Shown here piece after piece: positions 25,143 to 33,647 of a DNA stretch of 64,000 bases. The notes below the pieces were generated by a model. That model was not told where the DNA came from and did no database searches. It saw nothing but the letters and a program-made list of their open reading frames with translations. The stretch's first letter is position 1. Each line of letters starts with the position of its first letter. Source of the stretch: Chloroflexota bacterium (GTDB taxonomy: Bacteria > Chloroflexota > Anaerolineae > Anaerolineales > Villigracilaceae); NCBI GenBank assembly GCA_021414245.1, contig JAIOOU010000003.1, positions 558,001-622,000 on the forward strand. Direction: 5' to 3'. The position numbers and the translations under genes are program-made.

Positions 25143-26405
25143 TTAGTTAACTTTTATCCCCACTTGTTGTCCTTCCTGTGATGCTTTGCCTGCCAGAAAC
25201 GCAAGGACCGCCCCGGTTGTGAACAGGACGATATTAAGAATGAACGGCAGGTCTTTGTCGAGCACGGACAGGGTTCCTGCGATCCAGCCGAAGGGGGAGG
25301 TAAGTAAAATGATCCCGACGTACAAAATGGATTGGATTCTGGCGCGCTCCCTGGGGTCGATGGTCAGCACGACCAGCCGATCCGCGAACGGATTGACTGC
25401 AGCGAAACTGCAGGCTTCCAACACGACGCTGACCAAAAGTATGAAATATCCCCGGTCCGGGGCAGTGATCAGGAGGATTTGGCTGGCCACAAATCCCAGA
25501 AATCCGACGGTCATCGGGATTTTGAAATGCATCCTGTTAATAACAGGCATGACCAGGAAAAAGAAAAGCAGCATGACGGCCGTCTTGACGAAGGGAAAGA
25601 CGGCCAGATTTTGAGCCGGGATGTGCAGCTTTTCGGTGACGATGATGCCCCAAAAACTGCCGCTGATCATGGTCGAGATGCTGATCACCAGCATGATTCC
25701 GGCGGTGAGCAGGGTGCGCGGAGTTTGCAGCAGATCCCGCAGGACGCTCCGGTATTCACTTAATATGCTGAACATACTTTGATGACGGGTCTCGTGCATC
25801 CGGATCACACCCTGTCTGGTCTCTGTTGTCATGCGGTATGTGACCACGGCCTTGACCGTGAACATGACTGCAGCAAAGAGATACAATCCGCGTACGGTCG
25901 GAATCAGCGAGAAAATTCCGATCATGATCCCGGCCAGGGGCGCCACGAAGCCCACGATCTGGTTGGCGATGTAGATCCAGGTGTAAATATCCACCAGCTG
26001 CCTTTCCTCCGCATCCTCCACCAGCAGGCACGACCATGAATTATGGGTGATGCGCCAGACGCTGTTGATGATTCCCGCCGCCAGGAAATACCAGAAATTC
26101 TGTGCAACTGCGGAGATCAGGGCCGGGACACTCCAGGAAAGAATGTCAAAGATCAGGGTGGTCCGCCTGCGCCCGAGCTTGTCAGTGACCACGCCGCTTA
26201 GCAGGGCCAGAAGGACCTGGAACCCCCAACTGATGCTGACGATCAGGCCGATCTGGCGGTCGGACAAACCCAGCGCGATCATGAAGATCGAGGTGTACGG
26301 CGCGTACAGGTTGTAGGGGATGCCCCAGAGGGGTTCGGGATATACACAGCCGCGCGGATTTCCGGTCAGGCTCTTCAGTGTGGTGATCAGGGAGTGGTTT
26401 TTCAA
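25143..26405 (-). CDS. Major facilitator superfamily transporter
   Basis: About 420 aa from a TTG at 26403-26405; an in-frame extension to 26492 reads like non-coding sequence (Pro/His/Gly/Cys-rich, containing a hairpin) so I prefer the shorter form. About eleven to twelve hydrophobic helices. The MFS motif A appears in the loop after helix 2 as GVVTDKLGRRRT, and a related ADRLVVLTIDPRERAR loop lies in the second half. This group (YIP...LYAPYTSIFMIALGLSDRQIG) is close to drug/metabolite efflux-type or uptake carriers of unknown substrate. Downstream of rex on the same strand but separated by a terminator. Confidence 0.8.
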   Translation of the reverse strand: MKNHSLITTLKSLTGNPRGCVYPEPLWGIPYNLYAPYTSIFMIALGLSDRQIGLIVSISWGFQVLLALLSGVVTDKLGRRRTTLIFDILSWSVPALISAVAQNFWYFLAAGIINSVWRITHNSWSCLLVEDAEERQLVDIYTWIYIANQIVGFVAPLAGIMIGIFSLIPTVRGLYLFAAVMFTVKAVVTYRMTTETRQGVIRMHETRHQSMFSILSEYRSVLRDLLQTPRTLLTAGIMLVISISTMISGSFWGIIVTEKLHIPAQNLAVFPFVKTAVMLLFFFLVMPVINRMHFKIPMTVGFLGFVASQILLITAPDRGYFILLVSVVLEACSFAAVNPFADRLVVLTIDPRERARIQSILYVGIILLTSPFGWIAGTLSVLDKDLPFILNIVLFTTGAVLAFLAGKASQEGQQVGIKVN

Positions 26406-26500
26406 ATGATGCGCTCGCGGGGGGGGATGATTCTCAGGGGTGCATCCCTGATTCGGACCGAAACAATTACCGGCTTGGATTGATCCGGTCAAATTAAAAA

Positions 26501-26535
26501 GAAAAGGGACCGTCAGGATGCACGGTCCCTTTTTG
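26501..26535 (-). terminator. Terminator after rex
   Basis: AAAAGGGACCGT (26502-26513) pairs with ACGGTCCCTTTT (26522-26533), loop of 8; lies just after the rex stop at 26542 and ends on minus in a T run. Confidence 0.88.
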
Positions 26536-26541
26536 AGTATT

Positions 26542-27159
26542 TTATAAATAATAGGTCATGCGTTGCAGGTGGGTGGCGGGATCGATATACTGCACTTTGA
26601 CATTGTTCGGCACGTTCAGGCTGATCGGGGCGTAATTCAGTATGGCGCGCACACCGGCCTGGACCAGTTTGTCGGTCACACTTTGGGCGGACGTGGCCGG
26701 GATGGTCAGCATTGCGATCTTCACGTTGGAGGCTTTCAGGCGCTCGATCATTTTGTCGGCATCCTCGATCACGAAATTGTCGATCTTCCTCCCAACCTTT
26801 TCCTTGTTGTTGTCGAAGACCATGACGATATGAAAACCGCGATTCGTGAAGCCCTGATAGCGGGCCAGCGCGTGACCCATGTCGCCGGCGCCGATGAGGG
26901 CAACATCCCAAATGCGGTCGACTTTGAGGATCTCGCGCAGTTTATCCAGCAGATACGTGATCGAGTAGCCGGTTCCCTGTTTGCCAAACTCGCCGAATTG
27001 GGAAATGTCCTTGCGGATCTGTGCCGCGGAAATACCCACATGTTCACCGAGTTCCTGGGAGGAGGTGGTCTTGATGCCGTTGTCTGCCATGCGCTGCAGA
27101 GCTCGCAGGTAGACGGGTAAACGGCCAATAATGATGTCGGGGATTTTCTCTGCGTTCAT
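26542..27159 (-). CDS. rex: Redox-sensing transcriptional repressor Rex
   Basis: 205 aa, normal Rex length. N-terminal winged helix: PDIIIGRLPVYLRALQRM, SSQELGEHVGISAAQIRKDISQFGEFGKQGTGY. C-terminal Rossmann domain: VALIGAGDMGHALARYQGF (NADH fingerprint) and VFDNNKEKVG, ending with the swapped helix region. Rex dimers bind DNA when NADH/NAD+ is low and release when NADH rises, controlling fermentative, respiratory and NADH-consuming genes. A Rex-like operator lies in its own promoter region, implying autoregulation. Monocistronic with terminator. Confidence 0.95.
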   Translation of the reverse strand: MNAEKIPDIIIGRLPVYLRALQRMADNGIKTTSSQELGEHVGISAAQIRKDISQFGEFGKQGTGYSITYLLDKLREILKVDRIWDVALIGAGDMGHALARYQGFTNRGFHIVMVFDNNKEKVGRKIDNFVIEDADKMIERLKASNVKIAMLTIPATSAQSVTDKLVQAGVRAILNYAPISLNVPNNVKVQYIDPATHLQRMTYYL

Positions 27160-27174
27160 TTTTTGCCCTCGCGA

Positions 27175-27193
27175 TTGTGAAATATTTGCATAA
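27175..27193. promoter_or_regulatory. Rex operator-like site upstream of rex
   Basis: TTGTGAAATATTTGCATAA fits the Rex consensus (TTGTGAA, AT-rich centre, TTCACAA) perfectly in the left half and partly in the right half. It lies between the rex -10 box and ATG, well placed for autorepression. Confidence 0.6.
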
Positions 27194-27221
27194 CTCTACC
27201 ATGAAATTTGATTTTGTACAA
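27193..27221 (-). promoter_or_regulatory. rex promoter (TTGTAC / TAGAGT, 17-base spacer)
   Basis: On the minus strand TTGTAC (27216-27221), 17 bases, TAGAGT (27193-27198). The -35 lies inside an inverted repeat TTGTAC-N6-GTACAA at 27214-27231, possibly a second operator. Confidence 0.45.
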
Positions 27222-27244
27222 TTCGGTACAAGTCAGGCACAAAC

Positions 27245-27285
27245 AAAAAGCGGCAGATCCCGGGATGACCTGCCGCTTCGTTTTT
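27245..27285 (-). terminator. Terminator after the 27340-28365 lipoprotein gene
   Basis: GCGGCAG...CTGCCGC stem around 27250-27276 with flanking A and T runs on both strands; positioned 55 bases beyond the lipoprotein stop. Confidence 0.75.
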
Positions 27286-27339
27286 GACCGTTGGCTGATT
27301 CACGCCATCGGCGCTGATCGCCCGACGAGCGTTCGGGTT

Positions 27340-28365
27340 TTATCCGCAGACCTCACACTGACAGGAGTCCATGTTCACAAAACAATACCCCTGCTGCTGG
27401 CAGATATTTAGGGTCAGGCCGCAGGATGGCCCGGCCGGGGACGGCTGGGCCGGGTTTTTGCACAGGCCCGGTTCATTTCCGCTCGCAGAAAACCCGACCG
27501 CCACGCGGCAGGTGTTGTCCAGTTCCGAAAGACCCTTGATCGGATAATACACTTCGAAACCGCGCACCGAAGCCCCGGCTTGTGCGTGGGTCATATGATC
27601 GTTGAAATCAAACACGGCCGGGTTCAGGCTGTCATTTCCGGCCCAGACTCCGGCCAGGAATTTTCCATCATCATCCACGGCTGCCAGCTTGACGGAAAGT
27701 TCGACCAGGTTGGGATCCTCGGGCGAAATACGCGCCCAGGCCAGGTCTGGATCGGAGCCGATCCCGTCCTCGAAGACCTTCAGTTCAAATCCATCTCCGG
27801 AAGTCATGTTTTCATCCGAATACATGGCTGTCGATCCGCCCACATCCTGATTGGCATCCTGCCAGACTTGCACGCCAGCCGTGGACCAGTCACCGGATGC
27901 GGGCCTGGACACCAGTACGAGCCAATCGCCTTTTCCATCCCGGTTGCTGTCGATCTCCAAGGCGTATCGGCCGGGCAGGCCGCCGTTTGCGTCAGGTCCC
28001 TTGAGCCATATGCTTGCATGGATCCATGGCTCGTCCTGATAGATCTGGGCTTGCTGAATGTCAAGATACGGAAAATAGACATCCATCAGGTTGGCATTGA
28101 AGGGTCGTTCGAATTCGCCGAAGGTAAAGCGGTCACCGCCGGCTGCGGCGTTGTTGGAGGCGGATTTTGAAGAGTCCTGATCAGCCGCCTTGCCGGTATC
28201 GACTGCGTTGGAGAGGTTGACCGGAACGAGGGTGTGCACAATGCTGGTTGGGGCGGCGGGTGCTGCTGTTGCAGGGACGGGGGTTGCGGTCGCCTGTCCC
28301 AAGGTGCAGGCCTGCAAACCGGTCAACAGGATCACGAGAGCAATTCGATACGGCGTAATTTTCAT
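27340..28365 (-). CDS. Lipoprotein of unknown function with Cys-rich C-terminus
   Basis: 341 aa from the ATG at 28363-28365, preceded by GAGGAG. Signal peptide with lipobox LQAC, then a Thr/Pro/Ala linker. The middle (about residues 80-290) includes YALEIDSNRDGKGDWLVLVSRP and VWQDANQDVGG, short Asp/Asn-rich calcium-loop-like segments, and beta-rich surroundings; I do not recognise the fold. The last ~30 residues hold eight cysteines (CGLTLNIC...CQCEVCG). It follows the CHASE2-cyclase operon on the same strand but has its own promoter and the operon ends in a terminator. Probably a surface or extracytoplasmic binding protein related to the adjacent envelope genes. Confidence 0.7.
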   Translation of the reverse strand: MKITPYRIALVILLTGLQACTLGQATATPVPATAAPAAPTSIVHTLVPVNLSNAVDTGKAADQDSSKSASNNAAAGGDRFTFGEFERPFNANLMDVYFPYLDIQQAQIYQDEPWIHASIWLKGPDANGGLPGRYALEIDSNRDGKGDWLVLVSRPASGDWSTAGVQVWQDANQDVGGSTAMYSDENMTSGDGFELKVFEDGIGSDPDLAWARISPEDPNLVELSVKLAAVDDDGKFLAGVWAGNDSLNPAVFDFNDHMTHAQAGASVRGFEVYYPIKGLSELDNTCRVAVGFSASGNEPGLCKNPAQPSPAGPSCGLTLNICQQQGYCFVNMDSCQCEVCG

Positions 28366-28410
28366 GAACGTTCTCCTCTGGGTTTTGGATGGAAGGATCA
28401 ACTGCTTCCG

Positions 28411-28439
28411 ATTATTCTACGATTTGTTGATTGCATCAA
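28411..28439 (-). promoter_or_regulatory. Promoter of the 27340-28365 lipoprotein gene
   Basis: TTGATG (28434-28439), 17-base spacer, AATAAT (28411-28416) on the minus strand, about 45 bases before the ATG. Confidence 0.5.
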
Positions 28440-28467
28440 GGCGTACCTTGGTAAGGGAGGATCCTTC

Positions 28468-28514
28468 AATAAAATAGACACCCGTGTCCAATTCCAGGGA
28501 TTGCGGGTGCCTAT
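28468..28514 (-). terminator. Terminator after the CHASE2-adenylate cyclase gene
   Basis: On minus, ATAGGCACCCG pairs with CGGGTGTCTAT (one mismatch; arms 28504-28514 and 28474-28484) and TTTTATT follows. Confidence 0.75.
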
Positions 28515-28554
28515 CCTTATGAATTCTGAACTTTATTTCAACAAATAGTCAGGC

Positions 28555-30429
28555 TTATTTTTGCCAGGATTGTAACTGCTCGGACTGGGGTGCGCCTTTG
28601 AAACCAATCACCTTGTACACATTCACGGGTTTGGTTTTTCCCTTCACGATCACGGCATCAGCCAGCTCGGTATCAAACTCATCCTTGACCTGTTGGTAGG
28701 TGCTCTCGCTGATCAGGATCGGCCAGGCATAGGTCTTGGTCAGGTCCTGCAGGCGGGAGGCCAGGTTGGCATTGTCCCCGATGATGGTGTAGTTGATCCT
28801 TTCCGCCGAGCCCAGCAACCCGACAAAGACCTCACCGGAATTGATGCCGATTCCCATTTCGATCTGGTTCGGACGGCCTTCCTTTTCCCATTTCGCGATC
28901 AGCTCCTTTAACGCCTTGCGCATATCCATTGAGGCGCGTAAGGCCCGGGCTGCATGATCCTTGTATGGGACCGGCTCGCCAAAGAAGGCAATAATGGCAT
29001 CGCCTTCGTATTTGTCCACGGTGCCGCCATGCTTGTAGATCACCTTGGACATGGCTTCCAGATATGGGTTCAGCAGGGCCACCACATCTTCAGGCGCCAA
29101 TTTTTCCGACAGGGTGGTAAATCCGCGGATGTCTGAAAAGATAATGGTGACGTCGGAACGCTTATTCAGCGAATTGATATCCTGGGTATCGATCAATTGA
29201 TCGACCATTTCGGGCGAAATGAAGCGGCCAAACAGATTGCGCACCCGTCGTTTTTCCATTTCCTGGGAAACCGCATGCTCCAGGGTCGGAAGCACCACAC
29301 CCAGGAAAAGCATGGCCTGCGGGGCGGCCAGGGGCAGGATATATCTTTCCCGAATGAAAAATACAGCCACGGTGATGGCATAGGCCAGCATGACAACGCC
29401 CAGCAAAATGACGGTCACGGAGGGCCGCCTGGAGCGCGAGATCAGGAAGGCGGCCAGGGCCGCGATGATTGTGATCGAAAGCGCCATCCACGGTTTGGCC
29501 TCCGTGAAGTAATTTCCTGAAATCAAGGTGTCGACTGCGTTGGCCACGATTTCCACACCCGGGGTGGAAACCTTCGCGGAAAACGGAGTGGGATATACAT
29601 CATGCAGGGCGACGGTCGTCACCCCGATGAGAACGATCTTGCCCCGGAAGGCATCCGGGCTTTGCTCCAAGGTGACCCCATCATGAACATTGGCGATGGA
29701 GTAGGTGGGATAGGTCCCCGCAGGCCCTGAAAAATTGACCAGGATGTCCCTGCCATTGGTTGGGACCGTCCTTCCGTTAAACAGAATGCTGCCGGAAGGG
29801 TCGATCAGGGGGGAGTCCACGCCCAGATACAGGGCCGCGATGTCGAAGGCCCAGTGGTAATAGGGTGTGTTGTTATATAAGTCGTAGGCCTGTACACTGC
29901 GGACAATGGCATCTTCGTCCTGTTTTACGCCGGTCACCCCGAGGGCGTCCATCGCCGTGCGATAGGGCGATAACGGCTGCAAAAAGGTTGTGCCCACGCC
30001 TTCCTGGGTGCTGTTAGCGTAGATCTGCACAACGCCCACGGAAGACGGGACTCGGGCGAGCGCATCCGCGAAGGCCTGGTCATTGGCGGGATCCTTGTCG
30101 GGTTCCGACAGGTAAATGTCCACGCCGACCACCTTGCCGCCGCCTTGATTGATCTGGTCCACAACCTCGGCATAATACGAACGCGGCCACGGCCATTGAT
30201 AGCCGGTCCAGCTGAAGGAGAAATCGTCAATTGCGACGATGACGATATCGCCGGGGGGCTTTTGAACCCCGCGCATTTTTGTCATCAGGTCGCGGCTGGA
30301 GTATTCAATGCGCTCAAAGGGCGTGGTCACGCCCGGGAAGAGGGCCGCGATTTGTACCAACAGCAGGATCGCGGCTGTCGCCAGCAAAAGAAATAGAGAC
30401 AGATTGAAAGGTTTTTTTGCCTTTTCCAT
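28555..30429 (-). CDS. CHASE2-domain class III adenylate/guanylate cyclase
   Basis: 624 aa. N-terminal helix (about 8-30), an extracytoplasmic CHASE2 sensor (about 40-305; PPGDIVIVAIDDFSF, GGGKVVGVDIYLSEPD, GKIVLIGVTTVALHDVYPTPFS), three membrane helices (about 310-400), then a cyclase catalytic domain (about 430-610). The catalytic motifs are present: FSDIRGFTTLSEKL (metal Asp), GGTVDKYEGDAIIAFFG (second metal Asp), INSGEVFVGLLGS, and YTIIGDNANLASRL (transition-state Asn/Arg region). It should make cAMP in response to an envelope signal. Nine bases after the FecR gene, third-to-last step of a four-gene operon that ends here. Confidence 0.93.
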   Translation of the reverse strand: MEKAKKPFNLSLFLLLATAAILLLVQIAALFPGVTTPFERIEYSSRDLMTKMRGVQKPPGDIVIVAIDDFSFSWTGYQWPWPRSYYAEVVDQINQGGGKVVGVDIYLSEPDKDPANDQAFADALARVPSSVGVVQIYANSTQEGVGTTFLQPLSPYRTAMDALGVTGVKQDEDAIVRSVQAYDLYNNTPYYHWAFDIAALYLGVDSPLIDPSGSILFNGRTVPTNGRDILVNFSGPAGTYPTYSIANVHDGVTLEQSPDAFRGKIVLIGVTTVALHDVYPTPFSAKVSTPGVEIVANAVDTLISGNYFTEAKPWMALSITIIAALAAFLISRSRRPSVTVILLGVVMLAYAITVAVFFIRERYILPLAAPQAMLFLGVVLPTLEHAVSQEMEKRRVRNLFGRFISPEMVDQLIDTQDINSLNKRSDVTIIFSDIRGFTTLSEKLAPEDVVALLNPYLEAMSKVIYKHGGTVDKYEGDAIIAFFGEPVPYKDHAARALRASMDMRKALKELIAKWEKEGRPNQIEMGIGINSGEVFVGLLGSAERINYTIIGDNANLASRLQDLTKTYAWPILISESTYQQVKDEFDTELADAVIVKGKTKPVNVYKVIGFKGAPQSEQLQSWQK

Positions 30430-30437
30430 CTTATAAC

Positions 30438-31589
30438 CTAATTACAATTTGTGCTTGAATAATAGGGATCCACGCACGGGTCTTGGCAAATGTAATTATA
30501 TTCAGTACAAACAGGTGCATCGGGGGCTTCCGGTTCCTTGGTGGGTTTGGCGGTCGGGTCGCCTTGCGGTTTGGAGAAGGAGTTGGAGCCGGTCGAGCAG
30601 ATCTCCTTGCCGTCGGCGTTGAAGGCTGTCACAAACCATTCATAATCTCCGCCGTTAGGCAGGATCTCAACATACTTTTCCACGCTGGTGTTGGGTGTTT
30701 CCAACCGGGCGGAATTGCCGAAGACATCCGTGATGGTGACCACATAATTTTGCGCGCCGGGCTGGGATTCCCATGAAAATGTGATCTTGCCGATCTTGGG
30801 CAGGCCGGACCCTGAGGCCGGGCCGATGATCTTGAAACAGGCGCTGCTTGCCTCGGTGGGAGGAAGCGCAGCTTCGAGCGTGGGTGTTGATGTGGGGGTT
30901 TCGGTTGGGGGAACCGCCATGGCGGTCAGCGTGCCCATGGCTTGATCGTAGACTTCCTTCGCTTCGGGATTCTCATCCAGCCATTCCTGAAATTCCTCGG
31001 GAGTCATCGGCCCTACCACGGGGACTGTCCAGCCGCCGGTCACGGGATCCTTGGCGAAGAGAATGGTCCTTTCGCCGCGGGTAAAGCCCACCGAGCCGGC
31101 TTCGTTGGAGGCATTGCAATCGCCTTCGAGGCAGGTCACATACACATTCTGGGTCTCCGGGTCCACTTCCACTTTCATGTACGAACCCTTGACCGAAGCC
31201 ACGCCGGACGGGGTTTCCACATCCGCGCTGCCGCCATTCAGGATAATAAAGACCTTGCCAAGCTGTAGTTTGATCTTGGTCGCCAGACCGCCCTCGACCT
31301 CATCGTTGGAGATCAGGGTGAACAGGGAGGAGGGAGCCACCCGAATAATCGTGCCCGATGACAGGTCGAGTCGGACGCGGCCGTCGTCCCCGGTTTGGAT
31401 CTGTCCGTTGACCTGCAGCGGAGCATCCGCTGCGGCCGGTGTGAAATTATCCTGACCCGCCTGTTTTATTTCCACCTTTCCTATTAATTCACTTAAAGAA
31501 GCGGAAAGGGGCGAGGGGGTGGCTTGCGGCTTGCAGCCCGCAAAGACCAGGGAAACGGCCATCAAAAATAACAATGCTTTTATTTTCAT
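30438..31589 (-). CDS. FecR-domain lipoprotein
   Basis: 383 aa. Lipobox VFAGC with Lys/Pro/Ser/Thr linker. Residues about 32-175 are a FecR domain: LIGKVEIKQAG, LQVNGQIQTGDDGRVRLDLSSGTIIRVAPSSLFTLI, KIKLQLGKVFIILN, VETPSGVASVKGSYMKVEV. A second part (about 250-345) is fibronectin-III-like (ITFSWESQPGAQNYVVTITDVFG, YEWFVTAFNADGKEIC). The tail ends in a short Cys-rich segment (CTEYNYICQDPCV). FecR domains outside iron uptake systems often sit next to CHASE2 cyclases, as here, and may hand an envelope signal to them. Nine bases upstream of the cyclase gene. Confidence 0.88.
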   Translation of the reverse strand: MKIKALLFLMAVSLVFAGCKPQATPSPLSASLSELIGKVEIKQAGQDNFTPAAADAPLQVNGQIQTGDDGRVRLDLSSGTIIRVAPSSLFTLISNDEVEGGLATKIKLQLGKVFIILNGGSADVETPSGVASVKGSYMKVEVDPETQNVYVTCLEGDCNASNEAGSVGFTRGERTILFAKDPVTGGWTVPVVGPMTPEEFQEWLDENPEAKEVYDQAMGTLTAMAVPPTETPTSTPTLEAALPPTEASSACFKIIGPASGSGLPKIGKITFSWESQPGAQNYVVTITDVFGNSARLETPNTSVEKYVEILPNGGDYEWFVTAFNADGKEICSTGSNSFSKPQGDPTAKPTKEPEAPDAPVCTEYNYICQDPCVDPYYSSTNCN

Positions 31590-31613
31590 TTTGCCTCCAG
31601 ATATTGATAAGGA

Positions 31614-32474
31614 TTACTTTTCCACGGCGGTCGAACAGGTGCTGGGTTGTCCGTACAGGACACGGCAATCCAGCCAGGGACCGTCAAAATGTACCAGGAC
31701 ATGGATCTCCCCAAGCTCATTGTCGAAACTCCCAATAAAAAGACTTCTTTCCGGGCCGACATATTGCTCCACGGTCCGCAGGGCGCTGGCGTGTATTTCC
31801 CGCGAGAGGGCGGGGTCCAGGTTGTCGTTGCCCTGGTTGTCCACCACAAATTGAATGGCATTGTCCAGGCCGGTGATGGCGCTGCGAAGCTGCGCGTTGA
31901 CCAGGTTGTCCGAGATGAAGCCGCTGATGGCCATGACGATGATGCAAAAGAGAAAGGGTTTTATTTTGCCGAAAACGGATGTGGAAAATACAGCCGGTTC
32001 GATCATGGGAATCTGGGTCACGCCGATGATCAGAGTGAAGGGCGCGATCCAGGCCAGTGCCACGCCAAATCGTACGGGAAGTTCGATGTCGCTGCTGTAA
32101 TCCAGGAATGCGCCCAGCCCCGGGTTGAATTTGGAGATCATGAAGGGCGCGATCTGCAGCGGCAGGGATACGATCAACCACGCGAAGATCATGGCCGAGA
32201 TGAACCAGAACGCCATTCCAAGCAGGCTGCTTCCCGTTCGTTCGGTCAGCCAGCTGAGCAGTCCGGCGCATAACGCGCACAGCAGGATGCCTGCAGCCAG
32301 GTTGAACCAGGGCAGATAGCCGTGTGCGTGGCTCAGCAAATATCCATCCGGTCCCCACGAGGCGCAGGCAAACGTGATGCCCGCGATGATTCCGTAGAGA
32401 ATTCCAAAGGTCCGTTTCGACCGGACAATATCATGCCGGGCTTCCGAAAAATCAAGCTTCCTTAATCGTGTCAT
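31614..32474 (-). CDS. Polytopic membrane protein of unknown function
   Basis: 286 aa. Six hydrophobic helices between about residues 22 and 205, starting after a charged N-terminal segment (MTRLRKLDFSEARHDIVRSK), then a soluble C-terminal domain of about 80 residues (LDNAIQFVVDNQGNDNLDPALSREIHASAL...SFDNELGEIHVLVHFDGPWLDCRVLYGQ). I recognise no family. It lies between the SH3 lipoprotein (3-base gap) and the FecR lipoprotein (24-base gap), so it is part of the same envelope signalling unit and may be its membrane hub. Confidence 0.7.
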   Translation of the reverse strand: MTRLRKLDFSEARHDIVRSKRTFGILYGIIAGITFACASWGPDGYLLSHAHGYLPWFNLAAGILLCALCAGLLSWLTERTGSSLLGMAFWFISAMIFAWLIVSLPLQIAPFMISKFNPGLGAFLDYSSDIELPVRFGVALAWIAPFTLIIGVTQIPMIEPAVFSTSVFGKIKPFLFCIIVMAISGFISDNLVNAQLRSAITGLDNAIQFVVDNQGNDNLDPALSREIHASALRTVEQYVGPERSLFIGSFDNELGEIHVLVHFDGPWLDCRVLYGQPSTCSTAVEK

Positions 32475-32477
32475 GTG

Positions 32478-33557
32478 TTACTGAATGGCCTCCAGGCTCA
32501 AAGTATACTGCGTGATGTGAAGCTCACCGCCTGTCGCTTCTGACAGGCGCAGTGCGTAGGTGTGGTTGGACTGTGTGATTATAAGTTGCTTTTCCCCGCA
32601 AGGCTGGGGAAAAGCCCTTTCAAGGGCCGAGTCCTTCCATAGCTCCAGAATGAAGGTTCCGCTCGAGCAGGAGAGGCGCAGGGACAGGGTTTGGCCTGTA
32701 GTGATGAATTGGATCCAGTCCTCCAGGTCACCCTCCGGTGCGGAAACATTGCCCTGAATTTGCAGGTTTCGAATGCCCGCTGCCGAGAAGACCCCGGCTG
32801 TCAGGGGAGCCTGCAGGCTGTCGCCATCCTGTGCGGCGGGAACCAGACGAACCACAGCTGCAGGCGTTGACTCTGAAGTTACGGCTGTGGCAATGGGTTG
32901 TTCCGCTTCAGCCACGACTGGCAGCGCATCCACCCCGTCGACTTGCAGGAACTCCAGGGCGGCCCAACCGTGTCCATCCGGCGATCCGGAAAACTCGATC
33001 TGCATCCATGTGCCGCTCGAATCCCTGCCGGTGATGAAAACCACGTCCTTTGGATTCAAGACGCCCAGGGAGGCATAGCTTGCGGCGGGACCATTGCGGA
33101 CATTGATTTTTTGCAGGACCAGCCCGGTCAAACCGGACCCGCTGCCTGCTGCATCCGAAATGACCGGGATCTGCGCCCCGGCAGGAACCTGCACATATTC
33201 GGCCCGCACCCAGCCCGTTCCTGAACCGTACAGGATCTGATACCAGCTTCCGCTCGGATCCTTTCCTGTCACCTGTACTTTGCTGAACGGATCAACCATT
33301 CCCAGGGTTTCGCTGGCCGTGCTGGTTTGAGCGCGGACGTTAAGTTGGGTGGTGGTGGTCCCTTCAATGGGGGGGATCGTTGGCTGCGGTGACGGCGGAA
33401 GGAGGGTCACTGTGGGAGGCGGGACTGCTGAAGGCGGCAGGGTGGCGGTCACAAATTGCGGTGCCTGTGTGGCGGGAATATTACTGACAATATTCACCCC
33501 GCAGCCGGTATTCAGCAACATGAGTGCCAAAAGAAGGTGGAAGGTTTTAAAGGACAC
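32478..33557 (-). CDS. Lipoprotein with two bacterial SH3 domains
   Basis: 359 aa from the GTG at 33555-33557, chosen because it gives a clean signal peptide with lipobox LNTGC and because TACAAT sits 7 bases before it. A Pro/Thr-rich linker leads to two SH3-type repeats: LNVRAQTSTASETLGMVDPFSKVQVTGKD...GTGWVRAEYVQV and INVRNGPAASYASLGVLNPKDVVFITGRD...GHGWAALEFLQV. These bind cell-wall or protein ligands. The C-terminal ~115 residues form a separate beta-rich module (GDLEDWIQFITTGQTLSLRLSCSSGTFILELW) resembling pre-peptidase-type domains. First gene of the four-gene operon ending with the CHASE2 cyclase. Confidence 0.83.
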   Translation of the reverse strand: MSFKTFHLLLALMLLNTGCGVNIVSNIPATQAPQFVTATLPPSAVPPPTVTLLPPSPQPTIPPIEGTTTTQLNVRAQTSTASETLGMVDPFSKVQVTGKDPSGSWYQILYGSGTGWVRAEYVQVPAGAQIPVISDAAGSGSGLTGLVLQKINVRNGPAASYASLGVLNPKDVVFITGRDSSGTWMQIEFSGSPDGHGWAALEFLQVDGVDALPVVAEAEQPIATAVTSESTPAAVVRLVPAAQDGDSLQAPLTAGVFSAAGIRNLQIQGNVSAPEGDLEDWIQFITTGQTLSLRLSCSSGTFILELWKDSALERAFPQPCGEKQLIITQSNHTYALRLSEATGGELHITQYTLSLEAIQ

Positions 33558-33564
33558 AAGCCCT

Positions 33565-33570
33565 ATTGTA
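33565..33570 (-). promoter_or_regulatory. -10 box (TACAAT) 7 bases before the SH3 lipoprotein GTG start
   Basis: This places the promoter of the envelope signalling operon directly at the start codon and argues against an upstream TTG at 33575, which would overlap the -10 box. Confidence 0.5.
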
Positions 33571-33610
33571 TCCAAGAATTAAGTTGCGTGTAATGAAGGA
33601 AAAGGGTTGA

Positions 33611-33643
33611 AATAAAAAGCCGCCAACAATTTATGCTGGCGGT
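33611..33643 (-). terminator. Terminator after tRNA-Arg
   Basis: CCGCCA pairs with TGGCGG (33620-33625 and 33637-33642) and on the minus strand a CTTTTTATTT run follows. Confidence 0.75.
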
Positions 33644-33647
33644 GCTG

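Noticed and set aside
26410-26460. Hairpin TCAGGG/CCCTGA and G-run before the MFS gene as a regulatory RNA
   Set aside because: Stem is only 6 base pairs and no conserved riboswitch features are seen; most likely chance GC-rich sequence in a leader.
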